Positions 24,101 through 31,387 of a DNA stretch of 31,387 nt are shown piece by piece; positions within the stretch are counted from its first letter, which is position 1, and each line of letters begins with the position of its first letter. Source of the DNA: Branchiostoma floridae (Eukaryota > Chordata > Leptocardii > Amphioxiformes > Branchiostomatidae); contig NC_049983.1 of the NCBI RefSeq assembly GCF_000003815.2, forward strand, positions 10,636,699 to 10,668,085, read 5' to 3'. Position numbers and translations under genes: made by a program. Below the pieces are notes generated by a model. That model saw only the letters and a program-made list of their open reading frames with translations. It was not told where the DNA came from and ran no database searches.

Positions 24101-27100
24101 ATTTCAGGAAAATCCAAGTTTGGCATTGCTACATGTATCATTGTGTGAAGGTTACTTTATATATAACCCAGGGAAAATGACCTGTTTTGTTAACTTTTTC
24201 CGATGATGTCTAAACTATAAACTGTAAATGTTGTAGTTGGCAGGAAAACTTGTTAGTTTAACCTGTGGAAACTGTGGAGTTTATTTGTGCTGAACCTTGG
24301 TCAGCTGTGAGCTGACATCTTACACATGACTGTTGTCTGGTCACATTCCTCTACACTACCTCAAACAAGAACAGGGTTTATTTTCATACCTCTGGAAAAA
24401 GAAATCCCCAAGTCTGAAGTATTTACAGGAGTCAAGAATGTAGCAAAATCTTCCTGTCATCTAAAAGCTTCTGGCATTCCAACTTGGTTAGAAACTGCTT
24501 AATATAGCACCTCTGTGTACAAAAGATAGTTCACAGTTACTTTTAGACTGTACAACAACTCCAAGAACGGATACTTGTAATTCCCCTTTAGTTCCATATA
24601 GTACTGTGCAATATCTTGTGCCGGTTGTGTATGACATAATCAAGTGTAGCTGAATAAATGACAACATTTTTCTCTTTTTTTTCACCAGGTGAGGAACAGT
24701 TGTTCAGGGCAGTAGAGGGCAGAGCAGGTAAGACAGACTCCTTTTCTATCCTTAGTCTTTAAAAAGGAATCAGAACGAAAACAAACACCTGCACAGATGC
24801 CAGTCAATACTTTGTCTGTCAAAACTATCTTATATGATGTTTATATAGTATTCTAAAACAGATTTCTAATGGAATAACTTTTGTGTAATTTTAAGCGATT
24901 TAATCTTCAGAAAACTATGTTGCCTTCTATGATGAAGTTAAAATTTTAGCATAAGGTTACATGTATCAAAGCAAATTTGTTACCAAGAATTATTCAAATG
25001 TTGCAGAAAATATTGGCCTGGAAGCTTGTAACGAAAACAAATATGTAAACCACACTTTTTAATTTGTTTGCTTTGAATGAAGACAGCTGATACCAGTTCA
25101 CCATTTGAACCTGATCACTAAATAAACACTTCCTGTCTTTCCCCCGAACCAGCCTCGGATGACGGGAATGCCTGGGTGGAGAAGCGAGGGATGGAGGGAA
25201 TGGAGTTAGAGGAGGAGGAGGATGTAGAGAAGATGAGTATGGAGAAGTTAGCGGCATGTGTGGAGCAGCTGAGATACAAACTGAAGGATGCTGAAGGGGA
25301 GAAGATCACAGTGGAGGAGCAGCTCAATGAGGTATAATAGATTTTGTAGTTAATTAGATTTGCTACTTCTAAATCAGATGAATTTCTAACATTGAATATC
25401 AAAGTTAGTTGCACATGCATCTGTAACAGATGATTAGGGGCCGTGCCCATCTCCATTTCTGTAGCCCTTAGGCCACACATTTGTGCAAGCCACTACAGCA
25501 GGCGGCTAGTCCACTGATAGTGATGTGAGTTTAACCCAAATCACTCTTCCTCATTAGTGCTGAGTGTTAGGCAGAGAAAGCAGCATGTACCATAAAGTCT
25601 TTGGTATGACTCGGCCAGGGAACAAACTCATGACCTACAAAATGCAAGGCAAACACTCTATCCACTTGGCTATTGCACCGGCCACCAACTACTGGATAAT
25701 AGAAATGTCTGACCAAAACCTCATGCTCCCAGAAACTCAGTGCTTGGTAACCAACACAAGGAACTTAAATTATGTAAATGATCTTGATTACAGAAAATGC
25801 AATGTCCTTTGTCCACCAACTCTCAGAGGATGAAATGATGTAGCCCACTATTCAGTTAGCATAATGGTCAAAATTTTCCCAGTCCTAATGGACATTGTGT
25901 TCTGTCGGATTGACTGAAAACCAATTCATTAGATCCTGACAAGCCTGGGATTCCAGACTACCTGATGAGAGTAAACATCATGTTCCTCTTTGCAAATTGG
26001 ACCCAGGCTACTATTTGTAGCCCCACTGATATCTGTCCCCAAAACATCACTTTTACTTCTATGTCAGACTACAAAAGAAATGAGAACCATGTATATCAAC
26101 ATGCCGTACATGTCTGTACAAAGGAATTTCATAGTATAAGCTTACCAGAGCAGTATTGCACATCTGCAGGACATACAATAGCAAACAGTTGAACACAACA
26201 GTTGATCAGAACACCCTACTGTTGAACAAAGGCTCATGGGTGGTCTGGTGCGGAGAAAAGTTACAGAACACTTCAGTCAGCCTTCTTTTGTTGCTACAAC
26301 AAGTACAGGATTTGCTGCCGTTGTTTGTTTTGGTTGAAGGCAGCTTTCAAACAATAGGAAAAATGTATCCCGGTGATGTTTACAATGTTTGCCGACGTTT
26401 GTGCTGAAGAATTGTTCAGGTTGTAAATTCAGGATTCTCCTTGAAGGAAAAACAAGTTCTGTAACAGGACCTCATTTTGGCTCTAGACATTTCCTAATGC
26501 TATATACTATGATACAGTCAAACATGGTCTCAACAAACAAGCAAAGCTAGGGACTGAGGAGAAATGGCCTTTGCAGGTGTTGCTTCAGACATAACTATAC
26601 TGGGTCTTAACTATGCAAATCAAATTATACATGTATGTGGCTTATGACAGGAGTGGAGTGGTTGGCTTGGCTTCATGTAATTGACTGGAACACATCACAT
26701 TCATTGACGAGCATTCAATACAGCTTGATCAATATCTGCTCAGCATGTTTTGACATAGGACAATAGATGAGATATTGAAACCTCTTTGGCAATCCTTATT
26801 TGGTACCTTGAAACCATGTGAAACACTGTTATACAGTAACAATGCCAAACGATATACATTGCCAATTGACCAATCACAACTTTTCTCCCATCAGTTCAAG
26901 AGCGAGGTGTTGATGGAGCTACACGAGAAGTCAACGGACATCGATAAGATGCAGCTGGAGCTGCGTTGCCTGGAGACTGAGAGGGTGCGGCTGTCAATCA
27001 TTGAGGAGAAGCTTATTGACATCCTGGCTGTCATGAGAACACTGCGCCTGATGGTACGTAAGCACCACCTAGCAGATCCAGTATGAAGTGCAACATAATA

Positions 27101-27683
27101 AACTACTGACCCATTTCTGTACATTTGTATGTCCTCAATTGTGTATATTGATCCCCACAGTTTCTATGAACAGATGATCTTACAAAATATTTTTATTCCT
27201 TTCCATCTTCAGCAAATCTCTCGTCGTTCGATGGGAAAGCTTGTGTTGGACAGTGTTAACAGCAATGACAAGCCACAACAAGGTAAACTGCATTCCTACA
27301 AATTATATTTTGTGACAGTGATACATTTCTTGAATGAAAATCTAAATTTCTTATCTGTATATGAACGGCCAGTTTGGCAATTAGGCTTTGAAATTAGTAA
27401 ATCAGTGTAAATACAATATACAGACAACTTTTTCAAATTCAGTGATGAATGGCAAATTGCTCTGATGAAAACTTTGGTTGATTGAGTATTGAACAGTGCT
27501 TCTGATTTCTATCCAACAATTTATAATAAAGATCTGACATTCTTCTTACCTCCTATAGATGGCGAGGGAATTAAGGAGTTCCTGTCTGCTCTGTATGACA
27601 ACTTGAAGCACTGTGACCTGCTGTTGTCTGGACAGGACTGTCAACACAACACGTCCAACAACCTACTGGCAGTGTACGGATAA
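20979..27683 (+). CDS. Six-exon 3' part of a coiled-coil protein gene (5' end not found)
   Basis: Exons at 20979-21118, 24689-24727, 25153-25331, 26895-27053, 27213-27282 and 27559-27683 join in one frame with every phase compatible (2/1, 1/1, 1/0, 0/0, 0/1, 1/stop). They give 236 residues and end at TAA. All introns are GT..AG. In order the protein shows a Ser/Gly/Asp-rich, probably disordered part (residues 1-60), an acidic patch (about 74-85, run of Glu), a charged heptad-rich helix (about 85-160) without helix breakers, and a second helical segment near the C-terminus. There are no signal peptide or membrane segments, so it is probably a cytoplasmic or cytoskeletal structural protein. I do not recognise the family. 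The composition is far from random translation, so I am confident the gene is real; its function is not known from the sequence. The 5' end is unresolved because the first exon listed opens with a splice acceptor. Confidence 0.87.
21769..22123 (+). repeat. Tandem duplication, unit about 175 bp, two copies
   Basis: Copies at 21769-21943 and 21944-22123 are about 90% alike, differing by scattered substitutions and a two-base A-tract difference. Each has a small hairpin (GTAAAACTC...GAGTTTTAC) and ends in a preserved acceptor-like TTTCAAACAG and a consensus donor GTAAGT. It lies in the intron after exon A. Confidence 0.88.
22124..23460. other. Intron of the coiled-coil gene, nothing further recognised
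   Basis: AT-rich, CpG-poor sequence. A moderately GC-rich part at 22.2-22.4 kb shares the word ACAATAGCCTG with 21.45 kb and may be a decayed repeat. Confidence 0.5.
23531..23544 (+). promoter_or_regulatory. RFX-type X-box
   Basis: GTCTCCATGGCAAC fits the RFX X-box consensus RYYNYYATRRNRAC at all positions, with two GTNNCC-type half sites around AT. Such sites close upstream of start codons mark ciliary genes in animals (established for the RFX family). Here it lies about 40 bp before the ATG at 23581. Confidence 0.55.
23545..23819 (+). other. Putative alternative 5' exon (start approximate)
   Basis: The donor AAC|GTGAGT at 23820 is near consensus and lies at the end of the CpG-rich patch. 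Splicing to 24689 would put an in-frame TAA at 23759 and no ATG before exon B. Translation of the coiled-coil frame would then begin at 25191 in exon C, giving a 164-residue form that keeps the coiled coil and drops the Ser-rich part. This is inference from splice sites only. Confidence 0.35.
23581..23802 (+). CDS. 73-codon ORF in the putative alternative first exon
   Basis: This is an ATG-to-TGA frame just downstream of the X-box. The product has a basic, Phe/Gly-rich N-terminus, a hydrophobic segment (MLSVLEWGVFVVGVVG) that could cross a membrane, and a basic Arg/Lys-rich C-terminus. It is not a family I recognise. It may be a regulatory upstream ORF, a genuine microprotein, or chance. It ends 17 nt before the splice donor at 23820. 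Confidence 0.25.
   Translation: MAGKFMGNLVNFGSFFRAGRVSSAEHMLSVLEWGVFVVGVVGQKCIKHEHLLAFPKLRAIKVRLARTKAIKDI
23881..24688. other. Intron between the putative alternative exon and exon B
   Basis: AT-rich, without coding support. It ends in the T-rich tract of the exon B acceptor. Confidence 0.6.
24689..24727 (+). CDS. Exon B of the coiled-coil gene (39 nt)
   Basis: A short exon between a T-rich acceptor (TTTTTTTTCACCAG) and the donor GCAG|GTAAGA. It encodes EEQLFRAVEGRA plus split codons at both ends. Phase 1 on both sides and a length divisible by three mean that it could be skipped without a frameshift. Confidence 0.82.
25153..25331 (+). CDS. Exon C: acidic patch and start of the coiled coil
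   Basis: The acceptor follows a TTTCCCCCGAACCAG tract; the donor is GAG|GTATAA. The 59 codons include a Met-Glu-rich acidic stretch (MELEEEEDVEKM) and then the first heptads of the coiled coil. Codon use is strongly coding-like (GAG, AAG and CTG are frequent). In-frame ATG codons at 25191 and just after could start a shorter isoform. Confidence 0.9.
25434..25690 (-). mobile_element. tRNA-derived SINE, minus orientation
   Basis: Read on the minus strand, the head carries an RNA polymerase III A-box (TAGCCAAGTGG, 25662-25672) and, about 33 nt on, a degenerate B-box (AGTTTGTTCCC, 25618-25628). A tRNA-unrelated body follows to about 25434. The layout matches tRNA-derived SINEs, and the sequence resembles a common lancelet SINE as I remember it. 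It sits in the intron between exons C and D. The weak B-box suggests an old, inactive copy. Both ends are approximate. Confidence 0.7.
26895..27053 (+). CDS. Exon D: central coiled coil
   Basis: This exon has 53 whole codons, phase 0 on both sides, between TTTTCTCCCATCAG and ATG|GTACGT. It is an amphipathic helix with regular hydrophobic a/d positions, containing LRCLETERVRLSIIEEKLID. Of the exons here its codon use is the most coding-like (GAG, CTG, ATC, AAG). It is the best probe for identifying the family. Confidence 0.93.
27213..27282 (+). CDS. Exon E of the coiled-coil gene
   Basis: A 70-nt exon after a 159-nt intron. The acceptor is TTTCCATCTTCAG and the donor is CAAG|GTAAAC. It encodes QISRRSMGKLVLDSVNSN and then a polar linker, ending in phase 1. 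The basic, helical start continues the coiled coil; the Asn/Asp/Gln-rich end looks like a linker to the last helix. Confidence 0.87.
27559..27683 (+). CDS. Last coding exon (F) of the coiled-coil gene
   Basis: The acceptor CTTACCTCCTATAG is followed by 40 codons and TAA at 27681-27683. The encoded piece has an amphipathic helix (IKEFLSALYDNLKHCDLLLS), then a Cys/His/Asn-rich tail ending LLAVYG. The junction codon with exon E is Asp. The region downstream has no further long frame and looks like 3'UTR. Confidence 0.9.
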
Positions 27684-29015
27684 ACAACGATAAAAATACA
27701 TCAGTCCAATGCATTAATGTAAGAGACAAACAAGACGAAAAACATTGCATGTTCAAGGCTTTGCAAGCAATGCCAACTATACTTGATAGGTTCCAAGTCG
27801 GTTGTATCAGTCTGTGTTTATAAATTTGTAGAGTATAAGAAATGAAATGTACAGGTAAAAGGAAAAGAAGAGAAACAAGAAAGCATAAAACAAAGTTTTG
27901 GATAAGAAGAAAGGGACATAAGAGCCCAGCTCTGTCTTCAAGAGCAGAAGAAGGGATGTGAATGCACACTGTGGATGAAATAATGGAAGACATTTGTTGT
28001 CAATGAATTGTACATTTAAATGATATAGATATGGATTCTTGAGCCCGTTTTTAGCTCATGCTTCAAGAGGTAGGAGACCGATTGTCTGTCTATAGAAAAA
28101 CAGTTGGTTGAAAGTTGTGACTGAAAGAAGGGAGAGATTGTATTTGTATTCTTATACATGTATGTGAGGGGATATGTTAAACTCGAAAGAATGGTTTTTT
28201 TGAATTTCTGAAATTTGTGAAATGTAAGAGAGAAGTGTACTGTTGAGCATAAAGGTTTTTAAAAAGAATTTGAATGGTTTTGTAAGTTAGTGTAAAATTC
28301 ATAACTTCCTGGTGAAGATGTGATGTCTTAGATTTTAGTGATCTGTACAGTTGGGAGGGTCTCAGATTCGGAAGACGTGCAGAAATTCTGTCAACAAGGA
28401 ATCGTTGGCATTACTCAGAGTGAGAATGTAGAGTGCAAAATTGGAAGGGCATGGCCTATTCATAAATGTTGTAATGCCAATGTGCACGTCAAGAAATGTA
28501 CGTTGTTTTATCTGAAATGCTTTGCACACTTGTACAATACAATAAGCCTTTAGAATCCTATAGTTTGATGCAAGACAAGTCTGTACTTAATTAAGACATC
28601 AACACTGTACATATATGATATGTGAGCCGTGGAAAAGGCTGTGTAATTGAGAAAATGGTTGACATAAGTCACAAAAAATGAAGAGGATGTCAAAACATAG
28701 TTTTGTATTTATTTTTAGGACCTAGCTATCATGCATTAAGCTACATTTATACCAATATATCGAGTAACTATTAGTAAGCCATGACCCATCTTAAGTACCC
28801 CATTGACATTATTTAACTAGAAATATACATATCATCGATGTACTAATATTTCAAGGAATACTAAAACCCTTCATATGATATACAGCCAAGTAATAAGACC
28901 TGGTCTCTTTATTAGTCTAATATTGGTACAATGTAACGTTACCCGTAGTTACCTTGCTTATTCACAATTTGAAAGAATCATAAACTTTGTAATAAAGGAA
29001 AAGACAAAAGACATA
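27684..29015 (+). other. 3' untranslated region of the coiled-coil gene (approximate end)
   Basis: This AT-rich stretch after the TAA has stops in all frames and no convincing splice acceptor. It is taken as 3'UTR up to about 20 nt beyond the AATAAA at 28991. The end is inferred only from that signal; a variant AATATA near 28810 or an unseen site could end the transcript earlier. Confidence 0.4.
28991..28996 (+). promoter_or_regulatory. Candidate poly(A) signal AATAAA
   Basis: This is the first canonical AATAAA I find downstream of the stop codon, about 1.3 kb after it. A TG/T-rich stretch (ttttgtggtgtctttgtc) follows within 40 nt, as expected for a downstream cleavage element. Confidence 0.4.
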
Positions 29016-29110
29016 AGTTTTTGTGGTGTCTTTGTCACTCTATTTGATAACGCAATGCTAGGTATGTTGCGAATCTTTTAGAATGTAAATGAAGACTTTG
29101 AGAATAAGCT

Positions 29111-29331
29111 TTCTCACATTAGTTAGGACGCATGTGCAGCGACACAGGAATTCTAGGTAATATGTCAAGGGGAAAGGCACACAACAAGTAAACAAAACCA
29201 GCGTCTGGACGTTGTTATGCAAATCAAACAATGTTCAGACAAGGGACAGTTAACTTTTTGTGTGCCTTACCCTTTCGACATTATTACCTAGAATTCCTGT
29301 CGCAGCACATGCATCCTGACTTATGTGAGAA
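29111..29331. mobile_element. Inverted-repeat (MITE-like) element, about 221 bp
   Basis: Arms of about 73 bp (29111-29183 and 29259-29331) are inverted copies with a handful of mismatches and small gaps, starting TTCTCACAT and containing GGAATTCTAGGTAATA. A roughly 75-bp AT-rich spacer has no ORF. A TA dinucleotide sits a few bases outside each arm, compatible with TA-targeting (Tc1/mariner-like) insertion, but this is not decisive. Confidence 0.75.
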
Positions 29332-29488
29332 GGATTATACTGCCAAACCTGGGAATTCATCATTTTACACTGGTCCAGGAGCAAGTAAATTTTATGGGTG
29401 ATCATGTGCAGAGTCCAAATCTAATGCCAGCACACGAAGGAAAAAATAAGGCGGACAAACTAGATAGCTAGATTAATTCTTATAATTC

Positions 29489-29645
29489 CATCAGGTGCCA
29501 TAATACTGCTGCAAATTACTATGTAGGCTTTGGAAAAATATCTGAAGTATATTTTCCTGAGCATTACTGATGCTGCATTGTACATCTTTAAATCATATTA
29601 CATTTATGTATGTTTTTTCATGTGGTAATATTATGGCACCTGGTG
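29489..29645. mobile_element. Short inverted-repeat element, about 157 bp
   Basis: CATCAGGTGCCATAATACT at the left end is matched in inverted orientation at 29627-29645 with two mismatches. The interior is AT-rich and non-coding. It is probably another small MITE, lying 158 bp from the previous one. Confidence 0.55.
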
Positions 29646-30129
29646 AAAATATGTGAGTTCATGTTACCGGCATTTTCAAATATAGAGACCATATTTAAGC
29701 ATGTCATAAGGTCTGAAGCATAAAACTTGCAACGCGTTTGTGGCCTACTAAAACTCACCAGCAGTGCAGTGAAGTGTTCATATTAAACGTTACTTACATG
29801 AAGCAGCTCACAAGAAACAGTTCCCCCGTCAAACGTCTGCGGCCAGGCGCTGAATGTTCCACAGAATGTGTATGTTGTTGACAGGAAACTAAAAACAACG
29901 TATTGCTATACAACTTCCCGATATTCGATATATGTTACGGTGTGTAACAATGCTGATGTCTTCTACAACGTTTACATGTGGCAATGGCATACCAATACAG
30001 AAGCGTCGCCTTGCGGACAAAATTATTATTACCACTAGTCCAGGGGAAAGATTTTGATTTCATATCAGATCCTGTGGTTGGTCAATTTGATAATGCATCA
30101 AGGATTCTCATTGATAGAAATGCTACCTC

Positions 30130-30330
30130 CATTGACCAATAGTAATTTATCAATTTAGCACCTACGGTACATTTTATCCTGTCTATCAAAACTACCAGTC
30201 TACCATTGGTTAGCTTTGTCCAATCAGGTTAACGATACAGTCCGTATAAGCCAATCAGTTTCAATTTTTCCTCCCAATGACAACGAAAGATATGCACTTA
30301 GCCCTCTGATCACTAGGGGGCATTGTGAGA
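30130..30330. promoter_or_regulatory. CCAAT-box cluster with adjacent CTCF-like site
   Basis: Five CCAAT pentamers lie within 143 bp: 30136, 30205 (inverted), 30220, 30251 and 30274. Two have the NF-Y type flank CCAATCAG. About 35 bp on, TCACTAGGGGGCAT (30310-30323) matches the CTCF core. NF-Y clusters usually mark promoters, so a start of a neighbouring transcription unit is plausible, but no exon could be assigned. Confidence 0.35.
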
Positions 30331-30392
30331 CCGTGAGCAAGTCAATCAAGTGAAACAGTGTCGTGAAAAAGTCTTCCTTCCCATTTTGTTGT

Positions 30393-30435
30393 TATTTTCA
30401 CTCCGCGTACCGAAGGTACGCTTCGAGTGAAAATA
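30393..30435. repeat. 43-bp near-palindrome
   Basis: The outer arms TATTTTCACTC / GAGTGAAAATA are perfect inverted copies, with an inner stem GCGTACC / GGTACGC around GAA. It lies 19 bp before the TTTC microsatellite. It is probably the terminal hairpin of a dispersed repeat that continues rightward. Confidence 0.8.
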
Positions 30436-30453
30436 TTGTTTTCATACTGTTTC

Positions 30454-30454
30454 T

Positions 30455-30505
<51 letters not shown>
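30454..30505 (+). repeat. (TTTC)n microsatellite
   Basis: About 13 uninterrupted TTTC units, with TTC-rich imperfect repeats just before. It lies inside or at the edge of a dispersed repeat. Confidence 0.97.
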
Positions 30506-30800
30506 CCTGTCACGACCTTTAAAGTGTTTCCTCTCCGTCGTTCTTGGACCGAATGACCTGAAATTTGGCACAAGTGTACCTTGGGTCAATACCCTCAGAC
30601 GTTTTTTTCGGTTTTTTGATAGATACATTTAAAATGATTTTATGGATGTTTTTAGGTGGTGTTTTGACCGAACTGTATAATTGTGCCTCCCGTGCCCAGG
30701 TATTAAACCCAAGGGACCCGAAATTTGGTATGATAGTGCATGAGATATTTACCAAAAGAACCCTGTTATCATTTTTGGCACAAAATCACTTAAAAATGAT
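30506..30800 (+). repeat. Dispersed repeat with internal similarity
   Basis: The block containing GACCTGAAATTTGG (about 30556) recurs in changed form as GACCCGAAATTTGG (about 30717), both followed by an A/T-rich half unit. It resembles a high-copy lancelet repeat by memory. The ORFs that cross it on either strand differ from known enzymes and are ignored. Confidence 0.5.
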
Positions 30801-31079
30801 TTATAAGCCAATTTGGCGGGGGTTTTCGTCTGCGTTTTCGTCTTCACCGCCTCTGAGCGTCTCACCATATATGGTAAATGACGTAATCACTTTCCCTGTG
30901 TGTGTAAGACCAGGTGGCGGTCACCCCTGCTTGCTCTAATTAATATTCATGAACACGCGTAGCAAACGTCATCCGGCGAATGCGGGTGTTGTTGGAATAT
31001 CTGCTGTTATCAAATTCATGAACGACGAATAATGACACGGTGTGAGGGCATTGTTCTCAGTGCTATTGTCACCAATTCA

Positions 31080-31260
31080 AATCAAATTTATTGTCACAAA
31101 TCTCGACGCAAGCACAAGATACGTAGGCACATTTTAGACAGGATGCCACCCTCAGTCAAGTGTAGCCTCTACCAAGCTCCGCGGATCGGTGGTCTAATTG
31201 TAGAAAGTAGACAAATAGAGTCAATAGTATGCTAGGAGAGTCGGCCGGCCAGAGGATTCA
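31080..31260 (+). repeat. Probable high-copy dispersed repeat
   Basis: The segment from TTTATTGTCACAAATC to GAGTCGGCCGGCCAGAGG has an unusual CG-containing sequence (CTCCGCGGATCGGTGGTC) that I associate with an abundant amphioxus interspersed repeat. This cannot be proved from one copy. Confidence 0.4.
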
Positions 31261-31340
31261 TTTCAAGTGCAGGATTCACCACAGAACAAGTCATCAACAA
31301 CAGAGAGAAACAATATCGCAATCCCAATGCGAAAACCACA

Positions 31341-31387
31341 ACGCCTAAAGCTCAGAGCTGTTTGGCATGGACGCCTAAAGCTCAGAG
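31341..31387 (+). repeat. 30-bp tandem repeat cut by the window edge
   Basis: ACGCCTAAAGCTCAGAG occurs at 31341-31357 and again at 31371-31387. The array may continue beyond the window. Confidence 0.8.

Noticed and set aside
27571-27993. 140-codon minus-strand frame opposite the last exon
   Set aside because: It is a shadow of exon F and the 3'UTR, with Cys/Leu/Ser-rich random composition.
1-31387. CRISPR arrays, operons, phage or bacterial mobile islands
   Set aside because: Nothing prokaryotic is present; gene structure and repeats are those of an animal nuclear genome.

Overview
The window reads as intron-rich animal nuclear DNA. There are no operons or ribosome binding sites; the convincing protein-coding content is short exons with GT/AG borders, in AT-leaning DNA full of small repeats. 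The repeat types suggest amphioxus (Branchiostoma): a hairpin-type element around 9.35-9.58 kb, a tRNA-derived SINE at 25.43-25.69 kb, and two repeat families beyond 30.5 kb. All of these look familiar from lancelet genomes. That assignment rests on memory and on frequent short motifs such as acatgtat and aacgttat, not on a search.

The only gene I am confident of lies on the plus strand, 20979-27683. Six phase-compatible exons encode the last 236 residues of a coiled-coil protein that I cannot name. It has a Ser-rich N-terminal stretch, an acidic patch, a long heptad-rich helix and a helical C-terminal segment ending at a TAA. A 3'UTR of about 1.3 kb follows, with an AATAAA at 28991. Its 5' end lies upstream of 20979 or outside the window.

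Inside its first intron is a compact CpG-rich patch (about 23.46-23.88 kb) with a perfect palindromic RFX-type X-box and a good splice donor at 23820. I read this as a probable internal (alternative) promoter, perhaps a ciliary one. A 73-codon ORF sits in the new first exon.

The first 20 kb contain no obvious gene. On the minus strand I found a series of short open segments with plausible splice sites, several of which keep phase from one to the next (best: 18949-19059). They may be exons of an antisense gene or chance pseudo-exons; they are marked low confidence. The rest of that region is intronic or intergenic, with tandem duplications, a MITE-like palindrome, a G15 tract and a tRNA-like fragment.

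Beyond the gene, 29.1-31.4 kb is repeat-dense: two more inverted-repeat elements, a TTTC microsatellite, and two dispersed repeats. It also holds a cluster of five CCAAT boxes next to a CTCF-like motif, which may mark a regulatory region or the promoter of the next gene.
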